Part shown: one piece after another, positions 24,188 to 34,104 of the stretch | Position numbering within the stretch: position 1 is the first letter of the stretch | Layout: each line of letters starts with the position of its first letter | DNA from: Sphingomicrobium clamense | Lineage (GTDB): Bacteria > Pseudomonadota > Alphaproteobacteria > Sphingomonadales > Sphingomonadaceae | Assembly: GCF_019264355.1 (NCBI RefSeq) | Contig: NZ_JAHVAH010000001.1 | Location: 1,534,001 to 1,598,000 of the forward strand | Direction of reading: 5' to 3' | Length of the DNA: 64,000 nucleotides | The notes under the pieces: generated by a model | The model's database searches: none | What the model was told of the DNA's origin: nothing | The model's input: the letters and a program-made list of their open reading frames with translations, nothing else | Position numbers and translations under genes: made by a program

Positions 24188-24884
24188 CACTCTGAAGCGT
24201 AGCGGGCTTTCGGATGCTGCCGCGCGTGCCCTCGCCAATATCCCGCACAAGGTCGTCCGGGTCGAAACGCGTCGCCCCTTCCGCGACTATGGACATGAAC
24301 GCAACGAAGTCATGTTCGTGAAGTCCGGGCTGATCGCCAAGTTCAAGCCCGACGGAAATGGCCGCCGACAGATCGTGTCGCTGCGCTTTCCCGGCGAAGG
24401 CCTGCTTCCGTCGCCGTCGATGGGTCCCGCGCCCTATGGCATCCAGGCCATCACCACCGCGGAAGTCCTGGTCGGAAAGGCCGAAGACCTCGACGCGATC
24501 ATCGACAAGCATCCGGAAATTGCACGTCTCTTCTACACGCTGGTTCAGCAGCAGGAGGAGATTGGCTATGAATGGCTGGTCAGCAACGGACGGCGCGATT
24601 CGCTCGCCCGGGTCGCGCATCTCCTGTGCGAAACGGCGCAGCGGATGCATGTGAAGTTCGAAGAAGGCCCGCTGCACAACCCCTTCACGCAACAGCAGAT
24701 CGCCGACATCACCGGCCAGACCTCGGTCAACGTGAACCGCGTGTTCGCCGAGCTCGAGCGTCGCGGGATCATCCGCCGCGAAGGCCGCAAGATCTTTGCC
24801 GACGAACCCGAGGATCTGCGCCAGATCGGCTCGTTCCATCCGGGCTACCTGCACCAGTCGAAGAAGCAGGAACCGGTCTCTTAG
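24171..24884 (+). CDS. Crp/Fnr-family transcriptional regulator
   Basis: 237 residues with a cyclic-nucleotide-type sensor barrel (about 20-140, EVMFVKSGLIAKFKPDGNGR, FPGEGLLPS) and a C-terminal winged helix (FTQQQIADITGQTSVNVNRV) followed by ERRGIIRREGRKI. It has no Fnr-type N-terminal Cys cluster, so an iron-sulfur oxygen sensor is unlikely; ligand unknown. ATG 24171 follows TTAGGAACG and starts the conserved domain. Confidence 0.88.
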   Translation: MTELFDTLKRSGLSDAAARALANIPHKVVRVETRRPFRDYGHERNEVMFVKSGLIAKFKPDGNGRRQIVSLRFPGEGLLPSPSMGPAPYGIQAITTAEVLVGKAEDLDAIIDKHPEIARLFYTLVQQQEEIGYEWLVSNGRRDSLARVAHLLCETAQRMHVKFEEGPLHNPFTQQQIADITGQTSVNVNRVFAELERRGIIRREGRKIFADEPEDLRQIGSFHPGYLHQSKKQEPVS

Positions 24885-24918
24885 GATCGAATTTCAAGAG
24901 GAAAATGCGGCGGGACGA

Positions 24919-24993
24919 TGGTGGGCGCGGCAAGGATTGAACTTGCGACCCCACCCGTGTGAAGGGTGTGCTCTACCACTGAGCTACGCGCCC
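24919..24993 (-). tRNA. tRNA-Val (CAC)
   Basis: Minus-strand cloverleaf: acceptor GGGCGCG/CGCGCCC, D-arm AGCTCAGTGGTAGAGC, anticodon loop TTCACAC in a CACCC/GGGTG stem, T-arm AAGTTCAATCCTT and encoded CCA. Confidence 0.96.
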
Positions 24994-25080
24994 GAAATGG
25001 CTCGGACGTCCCGCCGGGTGAAGCGCCATTAGGCGCTGGCAGCTTGGCTGTCCAGCCTCAACTTGGCCGGATCGATTTCG

Positions 25081-25356
25081 CTATTTCTGGACGGCGTCCT
25101 TGAGGACTTTGCCAGGGCGGAACTTGGGCTGCATCGATGCCGCGATCTGCATCGGTTCGCCGGTCCGCGGATTGCGTCCTGTCGACGCCTTACGCTGGGT
25201 CACCGAGAAATTGCCGAAACCGACCAGGCGAACTTCGTCTCCGCGTTTGAGCGTGGAGGTGATGATCTCGAGCATCGTTTCGACCGCGCGACTGGCGTCA
25301 CTTCGGCTCAATCCTGCACGATCCGCAATCTCGCCGATCAGCTCCTGCTTATTCAT
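25081..25356 (-). CDS. hup: HU-family DNA-binding protein
   Basis: 91-residue histone-like nucleoid protein with the dimer helices at the N-terminus (MNKQELIGEIADRAGLSRSDA) and the DNA-binding arm GRNPRTGEPMQI with its intercalating Pro. Bends and compacts DNA. It lies downstream of lon on the same strand with a 181-bp gap, the usual lon-hup order of proteobacteria. Confidence 0.95.
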   Translation of the reverse strand: MNKQELIGEIADRAGLSRSDASRAVETMLEIITSTLKRGDEVRLVGFGNFSVTQRKASTGRNPRTGEPMQIAASMQPKFRPGKVLKDAVQK

Positions 25357-25537
25357 TCCCTGATCTCCCGGTTTTGGTACTTACCGCATTCCCCATGAGA
25401 CTCGCGGCATCTTCCCGAAAAGGAAGCGCCTTTTAAGACAGGTCCGAAGAGAAGAGTCAAAGGCGAGGCCAAGGAAAAATTCCCCTGACCCCGCCATTTC
25501 CGTATCGATATGGGATAATTTGCCCAAATGATGCAGG

Positions 25538-27934
25538 TTAATGTGCGACTGTCGGCCCTTCGCCATGCTCGCCGGTCGCGATGGGTTGCGTCGCCTGTTC
25601 GTCGGCATCGGACCATTCGATTGCTTGCATGGGCTGCGTCAGCGCATGGGCGAGCACCTCGTCGACATGCGCGACGGGAAGGATGTCGAGCTTCTCCTTC
25701 ACATTGTCCGGAATCTCGGCGAGATCCTTCTCATTCTCGGCCGGGATGAGTACGGTCTTGATGCCCCCGCGTAGCGCGGCGAGCAGCTTTTCCTTCAGCC
25801 CACCGATCGGGAGCACGCGGCCGCGCAACGTGACTTCGCCGGTCATGGCAATGTCGCGGCGCACGGGGATGCCGGTGAGGGTCGAGATCATCGCAGTCAC
25901 CATGCCGATGCCCGCCGAGGGCCCGTCCTTGGGTACGGCGCCTTCGGGCAGGTGGACGTGGATGTCCTTGCGCGCGAAGATGGACGGCTTGACCCCATAG
26001 GACGGCGAGCGTGCTTTCACGAAGCTCATCGCCGCCTGGATCGATTCCTGCATCACCTCGCCAAGCTTACCGGTGGTCTTGATCTGGCCCTTGCCGGGCA
26101 CGGTGACCGCCTCGATGGTCAGCAATTCGCCGCCCACCTCGGTCCAGGCGAGTCCGGTGACGGCACCGATCTGGTCCTCTTCCTCGCCGACGCCGAAGCG
26201 ATATTTCTGGACGCCCAGAAACTCGCCGACATTCTCGGCGGTGAGTTCGACGCTTTCCGCCTTCTTCTCGAGGATCTGGCGCAGCGCCTTGCGCGCAACC
26301 TTGGCCAGTTCGCGCTCTAGCGTGCGAACGCCTGCTTCGCGCGTGTAGAGGCGGATCATCGCGCGCAGGCCTTCGTCGGTGAAGGTCAGTTCGCCATCCT
26401 TGAGACCATGCGCCTCGAGCTGCTTGGGGATAAGATGGCGGACCGCGATCTCGACCTTCTCGTCCTCGGTATAGCCTTCGAGCCGGATGATCTCCATGCG
26501 GTCGCGCAGCGGCTGCGGCATGTCGAGCGAGTTGGCCGTGGTCACGAACATCACGTCGGAGAGATCATAGTCGATCTCGAGATAGTGATCGTTGAACTTT
26601 GCATTCTGTTCGGGGTCGAGCACCTCGAGAAGTGCCGAGGCCGGATCGCCACGGAAATCTTGGCCAAGCTTGTCGATCTCGTCGAGCAGGAACAGCGGGT
26701 TGTTGGCACCCGCCTTCTTGAGGTTCGAAATGATCTTGCCCGGAAGCGATCCGATATAGGTCCGGCGATGACCGCGAATCTCGGCCTCGTCGCGCACGCC
26801 GCCCAACGACTGGCGCACGAATTCGCGGCCGGTCGCCTTGGCGATCGAACGGCCGAGCGAGGTCTTGCCAACGCCAGGCGGGCCGACGAGGCACAGGATC
26901 GGCCCCTTCAATTTGTTGGTGCGCGCCTGGACCGCGAGATATTCGACGATGCGTTCCTTGACCTTTTCGAGGCCATAATGGTCCTCGTCGAGCACCGCCT
27001 GCGCTTCGTCGATGTCGCGCTTGAGGCGTGACTTCTTGCCCCACGGAAGCGCGAGCAGCACGTCGAGATAGTTGCGCGCCACGGTCGCCTCGGCAGACAT
27101 GGGCGCCATCGCCTTGAGCTTCTTCAGCTCGGCTTCGGCGCGCTGCTTGGCCTCCTTGGACAGGCGGGTCTTGCGGATCTTGGCCGCGAGCTCGGCCAGC
27201 TCGTCACCGCCATCCTCGTCGTCGCCCAGTTCCTTCTGGATCGCCTTCATCTGCTCGTTGAGATAATATTCGCGCTGGGTCTTCTCCATCTGCCGCTTCA
27301 CGCGGCTGCGGATCTTTTTCTCGACCTGGAGCACGCCGAGCTCGCCTTCCATAAAGGCGAAGACCATTTCGAGCCGCTTGCCCGGATCGAGTTCACCGAG
27401 CAGCGCCTGCTTATCCGAGACCTTGACCGACAACGCCGAGGCGACCGCATCGGCGAGCACCGAGGGATTGTCGATTTCGGTCAGCTGGACGCTGGTTTCC
27501 GCCGGCAGCTTTTTGTTGAGCTTGGCATAATTTTCGAACTGGTCGAGCACCGAGCGCATCAGCGCAGTCACTTCGGGCCCGTCAACCTCATGATCCTCGA
27601 TCAGCTCGACTTCGGCATTGGTGTAGCCGTCGGCCTCGTGGAGGCTCACCAGGCGCGCGCGCTGTGCGCCTTCGACCAGCACGCGCACCGTGCCGTCGGG
27701 AAGCTTGAGCATCTGCATCGCGGTGGCAACGACACCAAGGTCGTACATCGCGTCGCGATCGGGATCGTCGTCGGCCGGATCGAGCTGCGCGACGAGGAAA
27801 AGCTGTTTGTCGTCGGCCATCGCGGCTTCGAGCGCGGCGACCGATTTGTCGCGACCGACGAACAGGGGGACGATGCGCTGCGGGAATACGACGATGTCGC
27901 GCAGCGGAAGAATAGGAAGTGTACGGCTAGTCAT
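25538..27934 (-). CDS. lon: ATP-dependent protease Lon
   Basis: 798-residue LonA: N-terminal substrate-binding domain ([20 protein letters not shown]), coiled-coil middle with [18 protein letters not shown] module with [13 protein letters not shown]alker A and [11 protein letters not shown]alker B, and the C-terminal protease with KDGPSAGI catalytic Ser and the [10 protein letters not shown] catalytic Lys. Degrades misfolded and regulatory proteins in the cytosol. ATG 27934 is chosen as the start of the conserved N-terminus. Confidence 0.97.
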   Translation of the reverse strand: MTSRTLPILPLRDIVVFPQRIVPLFVGRDKSVAALEAAMADDKQLFLVAQLDPADDDPDRDAMYDLGVVATAMQMLKLPDGTVRVLVEGAQRARLVSLHEADGYTNAEVELIEDHEVDGPEVTALMRSVLDQFENYAKLNKKLPAETSVQLTEIDNPSVLADAVASALSVKVSDKQALLGELDPGKRLEMVFAFMEGELGVLQVEKKIRSRVKRQMEKTQREYYLNEQMKAIQKELGDDEDGGDELAELAAKIRKTRLSKEAKQRAEAELKKLKAMAPMSAEATVARNYLDVLLALPWGKKSRLKRDIDEAQAVLDEDHYGLEKVKERIVEYLAVQARTNKLKGPILCLVGPPGVGKTSLGRSIAKATGREFVRQSLGGVRDEAEIRGHRRTYIGSLPGKIISNLKKAGANNPLFLLDEIDKLGQDFRGDPASALLEVLDPEQNAKFNDHYLEIDYDLSDVMFVTTANSLDMPQPLRDRMEIIRLEGYTEDEKVEIAVRHLIPKQLEAHGLKDGELTFTDEGLRAMIRLYTREAGVRTLERELAKVARKALRQILEKKAESVELTAENVGEFLGVQKYRFGVGEEEDQIGAVTGLAWTEVGGELLTIEAVTVPGKGQIKTTGKLGEVMQESIQAAMSFVKARSPSYGVKPSIFARKDIHVHLPEGAVPKDGPSAGIGMVTAMISTLTGIPVRRDIAMTGEVTLRGRVLPIGGLKEKLLAALRGGIKTVLIPAENEKDLAEIPDNVKEKLDILPVAHVDEVLAHALTQPMQAIEWSDADEQATQPIATGEHGEGPTVAH

Positions 27935-27997
27935 GCCGACAATATGGGAGCGGTCGGAGGGCCACGCAATGGCGCCGCCCCAACGATCCACAGAAAA

Positions 27998-28534
27998 TTA
28001 TGCTGCCGGAAGCGTAATGAGGTCGGGAAAATTGACCAGAATGGCGCTGGGTAGGTTCTGCATGGCGTGCGCCAGCATCGGCATGGCGAGCGCCCAGAGG
28101 ATCGAGCGCTGTCGCCAGACGAGGTAGAGCGTCGAAAAGATCAGGAAGGGCCACCAGATGACGAGGCCCCAGGCGGGTGCCAGCGCACTATGCGCAGCGC
28201 CCCAGATCAATGCGCTCGCCACGATCGCGGCGGTCGGCTTGACGAAGCGGGTGAGCACCCAAAGGATCGCCGCCATGATAAAAGTTTCGACGACCGGCGC
28301 GAACACGGCGAGCATGAAGACGCCGAACCAGCCCATGGCTTCGAAGTCGGGACCCTCGACCGCTGGGAGCACGCCCTGCCACAGCGCCGCGAGGAGCAGG
28401 CTGCCTCCCCAGGCGAGCGCCCAGGCCACAAGCAGGCTGGCAACCGGCTTGTCCGCCCGTGCGAGCAACTCGGGAACGAAGTTCGGTAGCGGGAGCTGCG
28501 GGCCGCGAACGGCCGGGACGATCTCTTCCTGCAC
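27998..28534 (-). CDS. CPBP-like intramembrane protein with degenerate first motif
   Basis: 178 residues, four to five spans. The layout resembles CPBP/Abi intramembrane proteases: APVVETFIMAAI in place of the EExxxR motif, GAAHSALAP as the first His motif and AHAMQN as the last. The first motif keeps only one Glu and lacks the Arg, so protease activity is doubtful. It is inserted between clpX and lon on the same strand, 10 bp after clpX. Confidence 0.65.
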   Translation of the reverse strand: MQEEIVPAVRGPQLPLPNFVPELLARADKPVASLLVAWALAWGGSLLLAALWQGVLPAVEGPDFEAMGWFGVFMLAVFAPVVETFIMAAILWVLTRFVKPTAAIVASALIWGAAHSALAPAWGLVIWWPFLIFSTLYLVWRQRSILWALAMPMLAHAMQNLPSAILVNFPDLITLPAA

Positions 28535-28544
28535 GGCCTAGCGC

Positions 28545-29840
28545 TTAGGCAGCCGTATCGCCGGCAGCGGCGTCGGGCTTCTTCTCGGCATAGACGCGGA
28601 CCGGGTCCTTGCGGCCTTCGATCACGTCGGCATCGATATGCACCTCGTCCACGCCTTCCATCGAGGGCAGGTCGAACATGGTGTCGAGCAGGATGCCTTC
28701 GAGGATCGAACGCAGGCCACGCGCGCCGGTCTTGCGCTCGATCGCCTTCTTGGCGACCGCGAGCAGCGCATCGTCGGTGAAGACGAGCTCGACATCTTCC
28801 ATGTCGAACAGCTTGGCATATTGCTTGACCAGCGCATTCTTGGGTTCGCGCAGGATCTGCACCAGCGCATCCTCGTCAAGGTCGGTGAGCGTGGCGATGA
28901 CCGGCATACGACCGATGAATTCGGGGATCAGGCCGAACTTCATGAGATCTTCCGGCTCGGTATGCACCAGCACTTCGCCCGTGCGCTTCTCTTCGGGCGC
29001 GGCGACGTGGGCGCCAAAGCCCATCGATTTGCCTTCCATGCGGTCGCCGATGATCTTTTCGAGACCCGCGAACGCACCGCCGCAGATGAACAGGATGTTG
29101 GTCGTGTCGACCTGCAGGAATTCCTGCTGCGGATGCTTGCGCCCGCCCTGCGGCGGAACCGAGGCGGTCGTGCCTTCCATCAGCTTCAAGAGCGCCTGCT
29201 GCACGCCTTCGCCCGACACGTCGCGAGTGATGGAGGGGTTGTCGCTCTTGCGCGAAATCTTGTCGATTTCGTCGATATAGACGATGCCGCGCTGCGCCTT
29301 CTCGACATTATAGTCGGAAGCCTGGAGCAGCTTCAAAATGATGTTCTCGACGTCTTCGCCGACATAGCCCGCTTCGGTCAGCGTGGTGGCGTCGGCCATG
29401 GTGAAGGGCACGTCGAGGATGCGCGCCAGCGTCTGGGCCAGCAACGTCTTGCCGCAGCCCGTGGGGCCGACCAGCAGGATGTTCGACTTGGCGAGTTCGA
29501 CGTCGCCGCCCGACTTCGCGCCATGGTTGAGGCGCTTGTAATGGTTGTGGACCGCGACCGAGAGGACGCGCTTGGCCTGCGCCTGTCCGATCACATAATC
29601 GTCGAGCACTTCGTTGATCTCGAGCGGGGTCGGCACGCCGTCGCGCGTCTTGATCAGCGAGGACTTGGCTTCTTCGCGGATAATGTCGTTGCACAGTTCG
29701 ACGCACTCATCGCAGATGAATACGGTCGGACCCGCAATCAGCTTGCGGACTTCGTGCTGCGATTTGCCGCAGAACGAGCAGTAGAGCGTCGACTTGCCGT
29801 CGCCGTTGCCGCCTTCGGTTCCGCCTTGAAGCTTCGTCAT
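28545..29840 (-). CDS. clpX: ATP-dependent Clp protease ATP-binding subunit ClpX
   Basis: 431-residue unfoldase. The N-terminal zinc-binding domain has Cys 21, 24, 43 and 46 (CSFC and CDEC); the AAA module has GPTGCGKT at residues 125-132 and [10 protein letters not shown] as Walker B. It feeds substrates to ClpP. Separated from clpP by a J-domain gene and a 201-bp gap, so it may have its own promoter. Confidence 0.97.
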   Translation of the reverse strand: MTKLQGGTEGGNGDGKSTLYCSFCGKSQHEVRKLIAGPTVFICDECVELCNDIIREEAKSSLIKTRDGVPTPLEINEVLDDYVIGQAQAKRVLSVAVHNHYKRLNHGAKSGGDVELAKSNILLVGPTGCGKTLLAQTLARILDVPFTMADATTLTEAGYVGEDVENIILKLLQASDYNVEKAQRGIVYIDEIDKISRKSDNPSITRDVSGEGVQQALLKLMEGTTASVPPQGGRKHPQQEFLQVDTTNILFICGGAFAGLEKIIGDRMEGKSMGFGAHVAAPEEKRTGEVLVHTEPEDLMKFGLIPEFIGRMPVIATLTDLDEDALVQILREPKNALVKQYAKLFDMEDVELVFTDDALLAVAKKAIERKTGARGLRSILEGILLDTMFDLPSMEGVDEVHIDADVIEGRKDPVRVYAEKKPDAAAGDTAA

Positions 29841-30041
29841 GGTCTTCCTTCGGTTTCCCTTTATCGAACGCGCGCACGCGGGGTGCGGGTTCAGTGAGCC
29901 AGTCTAGGCCCGATTATGGCAGATACAAGCTGTGAGAAGGGTTAACGCCCCCACCACAGCTAAGCCCTTAATTTTCCATATGGAACGCCGGGCAAGCGAT
30001 TCCAAGACCTATTCGCTCCGCGTCCCCATCCGAGACGCCGG

Positions 30042-30455
30042 TCAGAGCGAGATCCTGACCAGTCCTTCGAACAGGACCGCGAGCATGACCACGAACAGCA
30101 GGATGAGCCATAGCACCGAAAGCGGCTGCTCCTTACCCGGACGATAGTCCCCTGCCATCGGGTCCGTGTTGACCGGATCGACCAGCACTGCCTCGCGCAC
30201 CGGGCGGGTGGGCTGCACTGGTGCCGGCGCGGGGTCCGGTGTCGCGGCCGCGCGCAGTCGGTCATAGTCACGCCGCCGAAGCGGATCGGACAGAATGTCG
30301 TGCGCGGCATTGATCTCCCGCGCCCGCGCCCCGCCGTCGCCCGGATGCGTATCCGGATGATGCTCTCGCATCAGGCGGCGGTAGGCGCGCCGTATGTCTC
30401 GCTTGCTGGCGTCGGGATCGAGGCCGAGCGCGGCATAATGATCCGGCGCGGCCAT
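30042..30455 (-). CDS. J-domain protein with C-terminal membrane anchor
   Basis: 137 residues. A J domain occupies residues 3-65 (YAALGLDPDASKRDIRRAYR, HPD motif in REHHPDTHP, AINAAHDIL-like helix). A Pro-rich linker follows and the last 25 residues form a single membrane span (LWLILLFVVMLAVLFEGLV). It probably recruits DnaK to the membrane. Located 8 bp downstream of clpP, likely cotranscribed; an unusual insertion in the clpP-clpX pair. Confidence 0.85.
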   Translation of the reverse strand: MAAPDHYAALGLDPDASKRDIRRAYRRLMREHHPDTHPGDGGARAREINAAHDILSDPLRRRDYDRLRAAATPDPAPAPVQPTRPVREAVLVDPVNTDPMAGDYRPGKEQPLSVLWLILLFVVMLAVLFEGLVRISL

Positions 30456-30463
30456 CGTCTCGC

Positions 30464-31117
30464 TTAGCTCGGGGTCACGTCACCCGCGTGGGTGCCCTTG
30501 TCTTCGCCCGCGTCGGGACGCTTGTCGAAGACCTGGTCGATGATGCCGAATTCCTTGGCCTCGTCGGCTTCCATGAACTTGTCGCGGTCCATCGCCGCCT
30601 CGATGTCCTTGATGTCCTGGCCGGTATATTTGGCGTAGAGCGCGTTGAGGCGCGAACGCATGCGCAGGATTTCCTTGGCCTGGATTTCGATATCGGCGGC
30701 CATGCCCTGCGCCCCGCCCGACGGCTGATGCACCATGATGCGGCTGTTCGAAAGCGCGACGCGCATGCCCGGCTCACCCGCGGCGAGCAGGAAGCTGCCC
30801 ATCGAGGCGGCTTGGCCGATGCAGACCGTGCCGACGTTCGGGCGGATATATTGCATCGTGTCGTGGATCGCGAGACCCGCCGTGACGACGCCGCCCGGCG
30901 AGTTGATGTACATGAAGATGTCCTTCTTCGGGTTCTCGGACTCGAGGAAGAGCAGCTGGGCGGTGATGAGCGAGGCCATGTGGTCCTCGACACCCCCCGT
31001 CACGAAGATGATCCGCTCGCGCAGGAGGCGCGAATAGATGTCGAACGAACGCTCGCCGCGGTTCGACTGTTCGATGACGACCGGAACGAGGGCGGAGATA
31101 ATGTCTTCGTGGTCCAT
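30464..31117 (-). CDS. clpP: ATP-dependent Clp protease proteolytic subunit ClpP
   Basis: 217-residue serine protease with catalytic Ser 105 (GQAASMGSF), His 130 (MVHQPSGG) and the downstream Asp. Forms the 14-mer chamber served by ClpX. AGGAGTCC precedes the ATG. Confidence 0.97.
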   Translation of the reverse strand: MDHEDIISALVPVVIEQSNRGERSFDIYSRLLRERIIFVTGGVEDHMASLITAQLLFLESENPKKDIFMYINSPGGVVTAGLAIHDTMQYIRPNVGTVCIGQAASMGSFLLAAGEPGMRVALSNSRIMVHQPSGGAQGMAADIEIQAKEILRMRSRLNALYAKYTGQDIKDIEAAMDRDKFMEADEAKEFGIIDQVFDKRPDAGEDKGTHAGDVTPS

Positions 31118-31192
31118 GAGGACTCCTTAGGTGAGTGTTGCCGTCAACATCGGCAATTTTGGCAAAGGTTCAACCCGTGAGGGCCGAAAAAT

Positions 31193-32119
31193 TCAGTCCG
31201 TCTCGTCGCCCGGCGCGGGCTGCGCGAGATAGGCGAGCCGCCGCGTTTCAGTGCGCGCGCGCTTGATCGCGGCGAGCGTGAGCCCGGCGAAGAAGGTCAG
31301 CAGCGCGACGATGGTCATGCCGGTGACGAGCACTGCGGTCGGCAGGCGCGGGACGAGCCCGGTCTGGAAGAAGGTGATGAACAGCGGGATGGCGAGCCCG
31401 ATCGCGGTCAGCTGGATCGCCGCCGCGAGCGTGCCGTAGAAGGCGCGCGGTTCTTCGACCCGGAACAGCGTTCCGATCGTCTTGAGAATGCGCCAGCCGT
31501 CGCGGAACGTGTTGAGCTTGCTTTCTGACCCGTCGGGGCGCGCGCCATATTTGGTCGCGACTTCGCCGACCGGCATGCGCAGTTCGAGCGCGTGGACGCT
31601 CATCTCGGTCTCGGTTTCGAACCCTGCCGAGAGGGCCGGGAAGCTCTTGGCATAGCGACGCGAAAAGGCGCGGTAGCCCGAGAAGATGTCGGAAAAGCTG
31701 CGCCCGAAAAGCCAGGCGAGTAGTCCGGTGAAGGCCTTGTTGCCGAGCACGTGGCCGCCGCGATAGGCCTCGTCTTCTTCGTGGTGACGGGTACCCACGA
31801 CCATGTCGAGCTGCTCGTCCCAGAGTCGGCGGACCATTTCCGGCGCGGCGGAGGGATCGTAGGTCAGGTCGCCGTCGGCCATGACGTAGACGTCGGCATC
31901 GATGTCGGCGAACATGCGCCGCACGACATTGCCCTTGCCCTGCAGCGGGACGGAGCGGGTGACCGCGCCATGCTCGCGCGCGATCTCGACCGTGCGGTCC
32001 TTCGAATTATTGTCGAAGACGTAGACCGTGGCGTCGGGGAGGTGCTCACGAAAGCCGGCGATCGTCTGCGCGATCGCCGCTTCCTCGTTAAAGCAGGGCA
32101 GCAGAACCGCTACCTTCAT
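31193..32119 (-). CDS. Family 2 glycosyltransferase with C-terminal membrane spans
   Basis: 308 residues. GT-A domain with VAVLLPCFNEEAAIAQTI at the start, FDNNSKDRT, the metal-binding DGDLTYDP and ETEMSVHALE; two membrane spans occupy the last 80 residues (AAIQLTAIGLAIPLFITFF and the next). The architecture resembles polyprenyl-phosphate sugar transferases such as dolichol-phosphate mannose synthase-like enzymes. It sits 23 bp downstream of tig on the same strand; not usually part of that operon. Confidence 0.82.
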   Translation of the reverse strand: MKVAVLLPCFNEEAAIAQTIAGFREHLPDATVYVFDNNSKDRTVEIAREHGAVTRSVPLQGKGNVVRRMFADIDADVYVMADGDLTYDPSAAPEMVRRLWDEQLDMVVGTRHHEEDEAYRGGHVLGNKAFTGLLAWLFGRSFSDIFSGYRAFSRRYAKSFPALSAGFETETEMSVHALELRMPVGEVATKYGARPDGSESKLNTFRDGWRILKTIGTLFRVEEPRAFYGTLAAAIQLTAIGLAIPLFITFFQTGLVPRLPTAVLVTGMTIVALLTFFAGLTLAAIKRARTETRRLAYLAQPAPGDETD

Positions 32120-32142
32120 GTCGCCCCTCCCCTAAGCCGATA

Positions 32143-33717
32143 TTACTTGGCCTTGGCCGGTGCCTTCTTCTTGGCGGCCGGCTTATTGGCTGCTGCCTTC
32201 TTAGCAGGAGCTTTCTTAGCAGCCGGTTTCTTTTCGGCGGTTTTTTTCGCCGCAGGCTTCTTGGCGGCCGTTTTCTTGGCAGGCGCCTTCTTGGCGGCGG
32301 GCTTGTCCGACTTCTTGGCCGGGGCCTTCTTGGCGGCCGCCTTCTTCTTGGCCGGCTTCTTCGCCTTGGCCTTCTCCGCCTCGACGCTGTCTTCGCGCTC
32401 GAGATCTTCTTCGATCTCTTCACGCGTTGCCTTGCGTTCGGTCACTTTGGCCTTGTCAAACAGGAAGTCGACGACCTTGTCCTCGTAGAGCGGGGCACGC
32501 AGCTGGGCCGCGGCCATCGGGTTTTCCTTGAGGTAGGTCAGGAACTGCTGCTGCTGCTCGGGCGGATACTGCTGGGCAGCCTGCGCGATCAGGCGATTCA
32601 TTTCCTGCTCGGAGATCTGGACGTTGTTGGCCTGGCCGATTTCGCTCAGCAACAGGCCAAGACGCACGCGGCGTTCGGCGATGCGCTTGTAATCGTCGGC
32701 GTCGGCCTCGATTTCCTTGAGCGCTTTCTCGCTATCGTCCTCATGGCTCGCTTCATGGCGAAGCTGGTTCATGATGTTCTGATATTCGGCGTCGACCATG
32801 GAAGGCGGAACGTCGAAATCATGTTCGGCGGCGAGAATGTCGAGCAGGCGGCGCTTCATGTGCGTGCGCGTGAGGTTGTTGAGTTCCTCCTGCGCCTGGT
32901 CGCGGATCAGGCTCTTGAGCTGGTCGAGATCCTTGAGGCCCATGCTTTCGGCGAACTTGTCATCGATCTTGGTGTCGGTCGAGGTCTTGATCGCGGTCAC
33001 CTTGACGTCGAACGTCGCGGGCTGGCCCTTAAGGTCTTCGACCGGATAATCTTCGGGGAAGTTGACCTCGAGCGTCTTCTCGTCGCCCTTCTTCACGCCT
33101 TCGAGCTGGTCTTCGAAGCCCGGGATCAGGCGACCCGAACCGAGTTCGACTTCCATGCCTTCGCCGGTGCCGCCTTCGAATTCCTTGCCGTCGACCTTGC
33201 CGACGAAGTCCATGACCACAAGGTCGCCCTTGGCGGCCTTCTTGGTCTTGGCGGCTTCCTTCCAGCTCTTCTGCTGCGAAGCGATCTGCTTGACGCGCTC
33301 GTCGACGTCCTTCTCGTCAACCTCGGCGGTCAGGCGCTCGAGCTTGAGGTCGTCCATGGCGGGCACTTCGACGTCGGGCAGCGCTTCGACCTTGACGGTG
33401 ACGACGGCATCCTTGCCGTGCTCGTAACCGTCGGCCAGCGAAACTTCGGGCTGCAGCGCGGGGCGAACGCCCTGCTGCTTGAGCATCTCGTCCACGCCTT
33501 CGCGCACCGCCGTGTTGAGCGCATCCGCCTGGAGCGCTTCGCCGTGCATCTTGCGGATGAGGTTGGCGGGCACCTTGCCGGGACGGAAGCCGGGCATGCG
33601 CACCTGCGGCGCCACGCGCTTGATCTCGGCCGCGACGCGGTCCTCGATGTCCTTGGCGGGAATGGTGATTTCGAAGGTTTTCTGGAGGCCGTTGGCGTCC
33701 TTTTCGACGGTCTTCAT
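32143..33717 (-). CDS. tig: Trigger factor with a histone-H1-like C-terminal tail
   Basis: Ribosome-associated chaperone and peptidyl-prolyl isomerase. Ribosome-binding N-domain with GFRPGKVP, FKBP-type PPIase (KGDLVVMDFVGKVDGKEFEGG) and a helical C-domain make up the usual 440 residues. An additional 76 residues at the end (from about 449) consist almost wholly of Lys, Ala and Pro in PAKK/AAKK repeats, as in histone H1-like proteins. The tail reads in frame with no break. It may bind rRNA or DNA; such tails occur in some sphingomonad proteins, but I cannot confirm how common they are on trigger factor. Confidence 0.95.
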   Translation of the reverse strand: MKTVEKDANGLQKTFEITIPAKDIEDRVAAEIKRVAPQVRMPGFRPGKVPANLIRKMHGEALQADALNTAVREGVDEMLKQQGVRPALQPEVSLADGYEHGKDAVVTVKVEALPDVEVPAMDDLKLERLTAEVDEKDVDERVKQIASQQKSWKEAAKTKKAAKGDLVVMDFVGKVDGKEFEGGTGEGMEVELGSGRLIPGFEDQLEGVKKGDEKTLEVNFPEDYPVEDLKGQPATFDVKVTAIKTSTDTKIDDKFAESMGLKDLDQLKSLIRDQAQEELNNLTRTHMKRRLLDILAAEHDFDVPPSMVDAEYQNIMNQLRHEASHEDDSEKALKEIEADADDYKRIAERRVRLGLLLSEIGQANNVQISEQEMNRLIAQAAQQYPPEQQQQFLTYLKENPMAAAQLRAPLYEDKVVDFLFDKAKVTERKATREEIEEDLEREDSVEAEKAKAKKPAKKKAAAKKAPAKKSDKPAAKKAPAKKTAAKKPAAKKTAEKKPAAKKAPAKKAAANKPAAKKKAPAKAK

Positions 33718-33781
33718 GATGCTAATCGTCTATCCGTTCTTGCAAAAATCTCGTGTCCGGAAAGCCTTGGTGGGGGCAAAA

Positions 33782-33866
33782 TGGTGCGGGCGAAGGGACT
33801 CGAACCCCCACATCTTTCGATACTGGTACCTAAAACCAGCGCGTCTACCAATTCCGCCACGCCCGC
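33782..33866 (-). tRNA. tRNA-Leu (UAG)
   Basis: 85-nt class II tRNA on the minus strand with a long variable arm, acceptor GCGGGCG/CGCCCGC, anticodon loop TTTAGGT in a CTGGT/ACCAG stem, T-arm GGGGGTTCGAGTCCC and encoded CCA. Confidence 0.96.
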
Positions 33867-33984
33867 CGGCCAGCTTTCCTTAAAGGTGCCGCGCCTATAG
33901 CAATCTTGGGCGCAGGGGCAAGCCAATAGCCGAAAAGAAAGGCGTTTTTCGGGATCAAGGGCGCGCATTCATCGTTGAAGCGTC

Positions 33985-34104
33985 ATGGCCAGCCGCCCGC
34001 CCACCAGACCGCCCGCGGAAATCCCGCGAGATCCCAAGCGCACCGACCGCCCGGTCGAGGACCCGCGAGAGCCCCCTCGCCCGCCCGATCCCAAGCCGGT
34101 CTAG
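33985..34104 (+). CDS. Possible 39-aa Pro/Arg-rich peptide
   Basis: An ATG-initiated frame encoding a peptide with about one third Pro and many Arg and Asp. Its TAG overlaps the stop of the convergent lipoprotein gene (shared CTAG). Only a weak GAAG precedes the ATG. Composition alone cannot separate a real gene from GC-rich chance. Confidence 0.3.
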   Translation: MASRPPTRPPAEIPRDPKRTDRPVEDPREPPRPPDPKPV

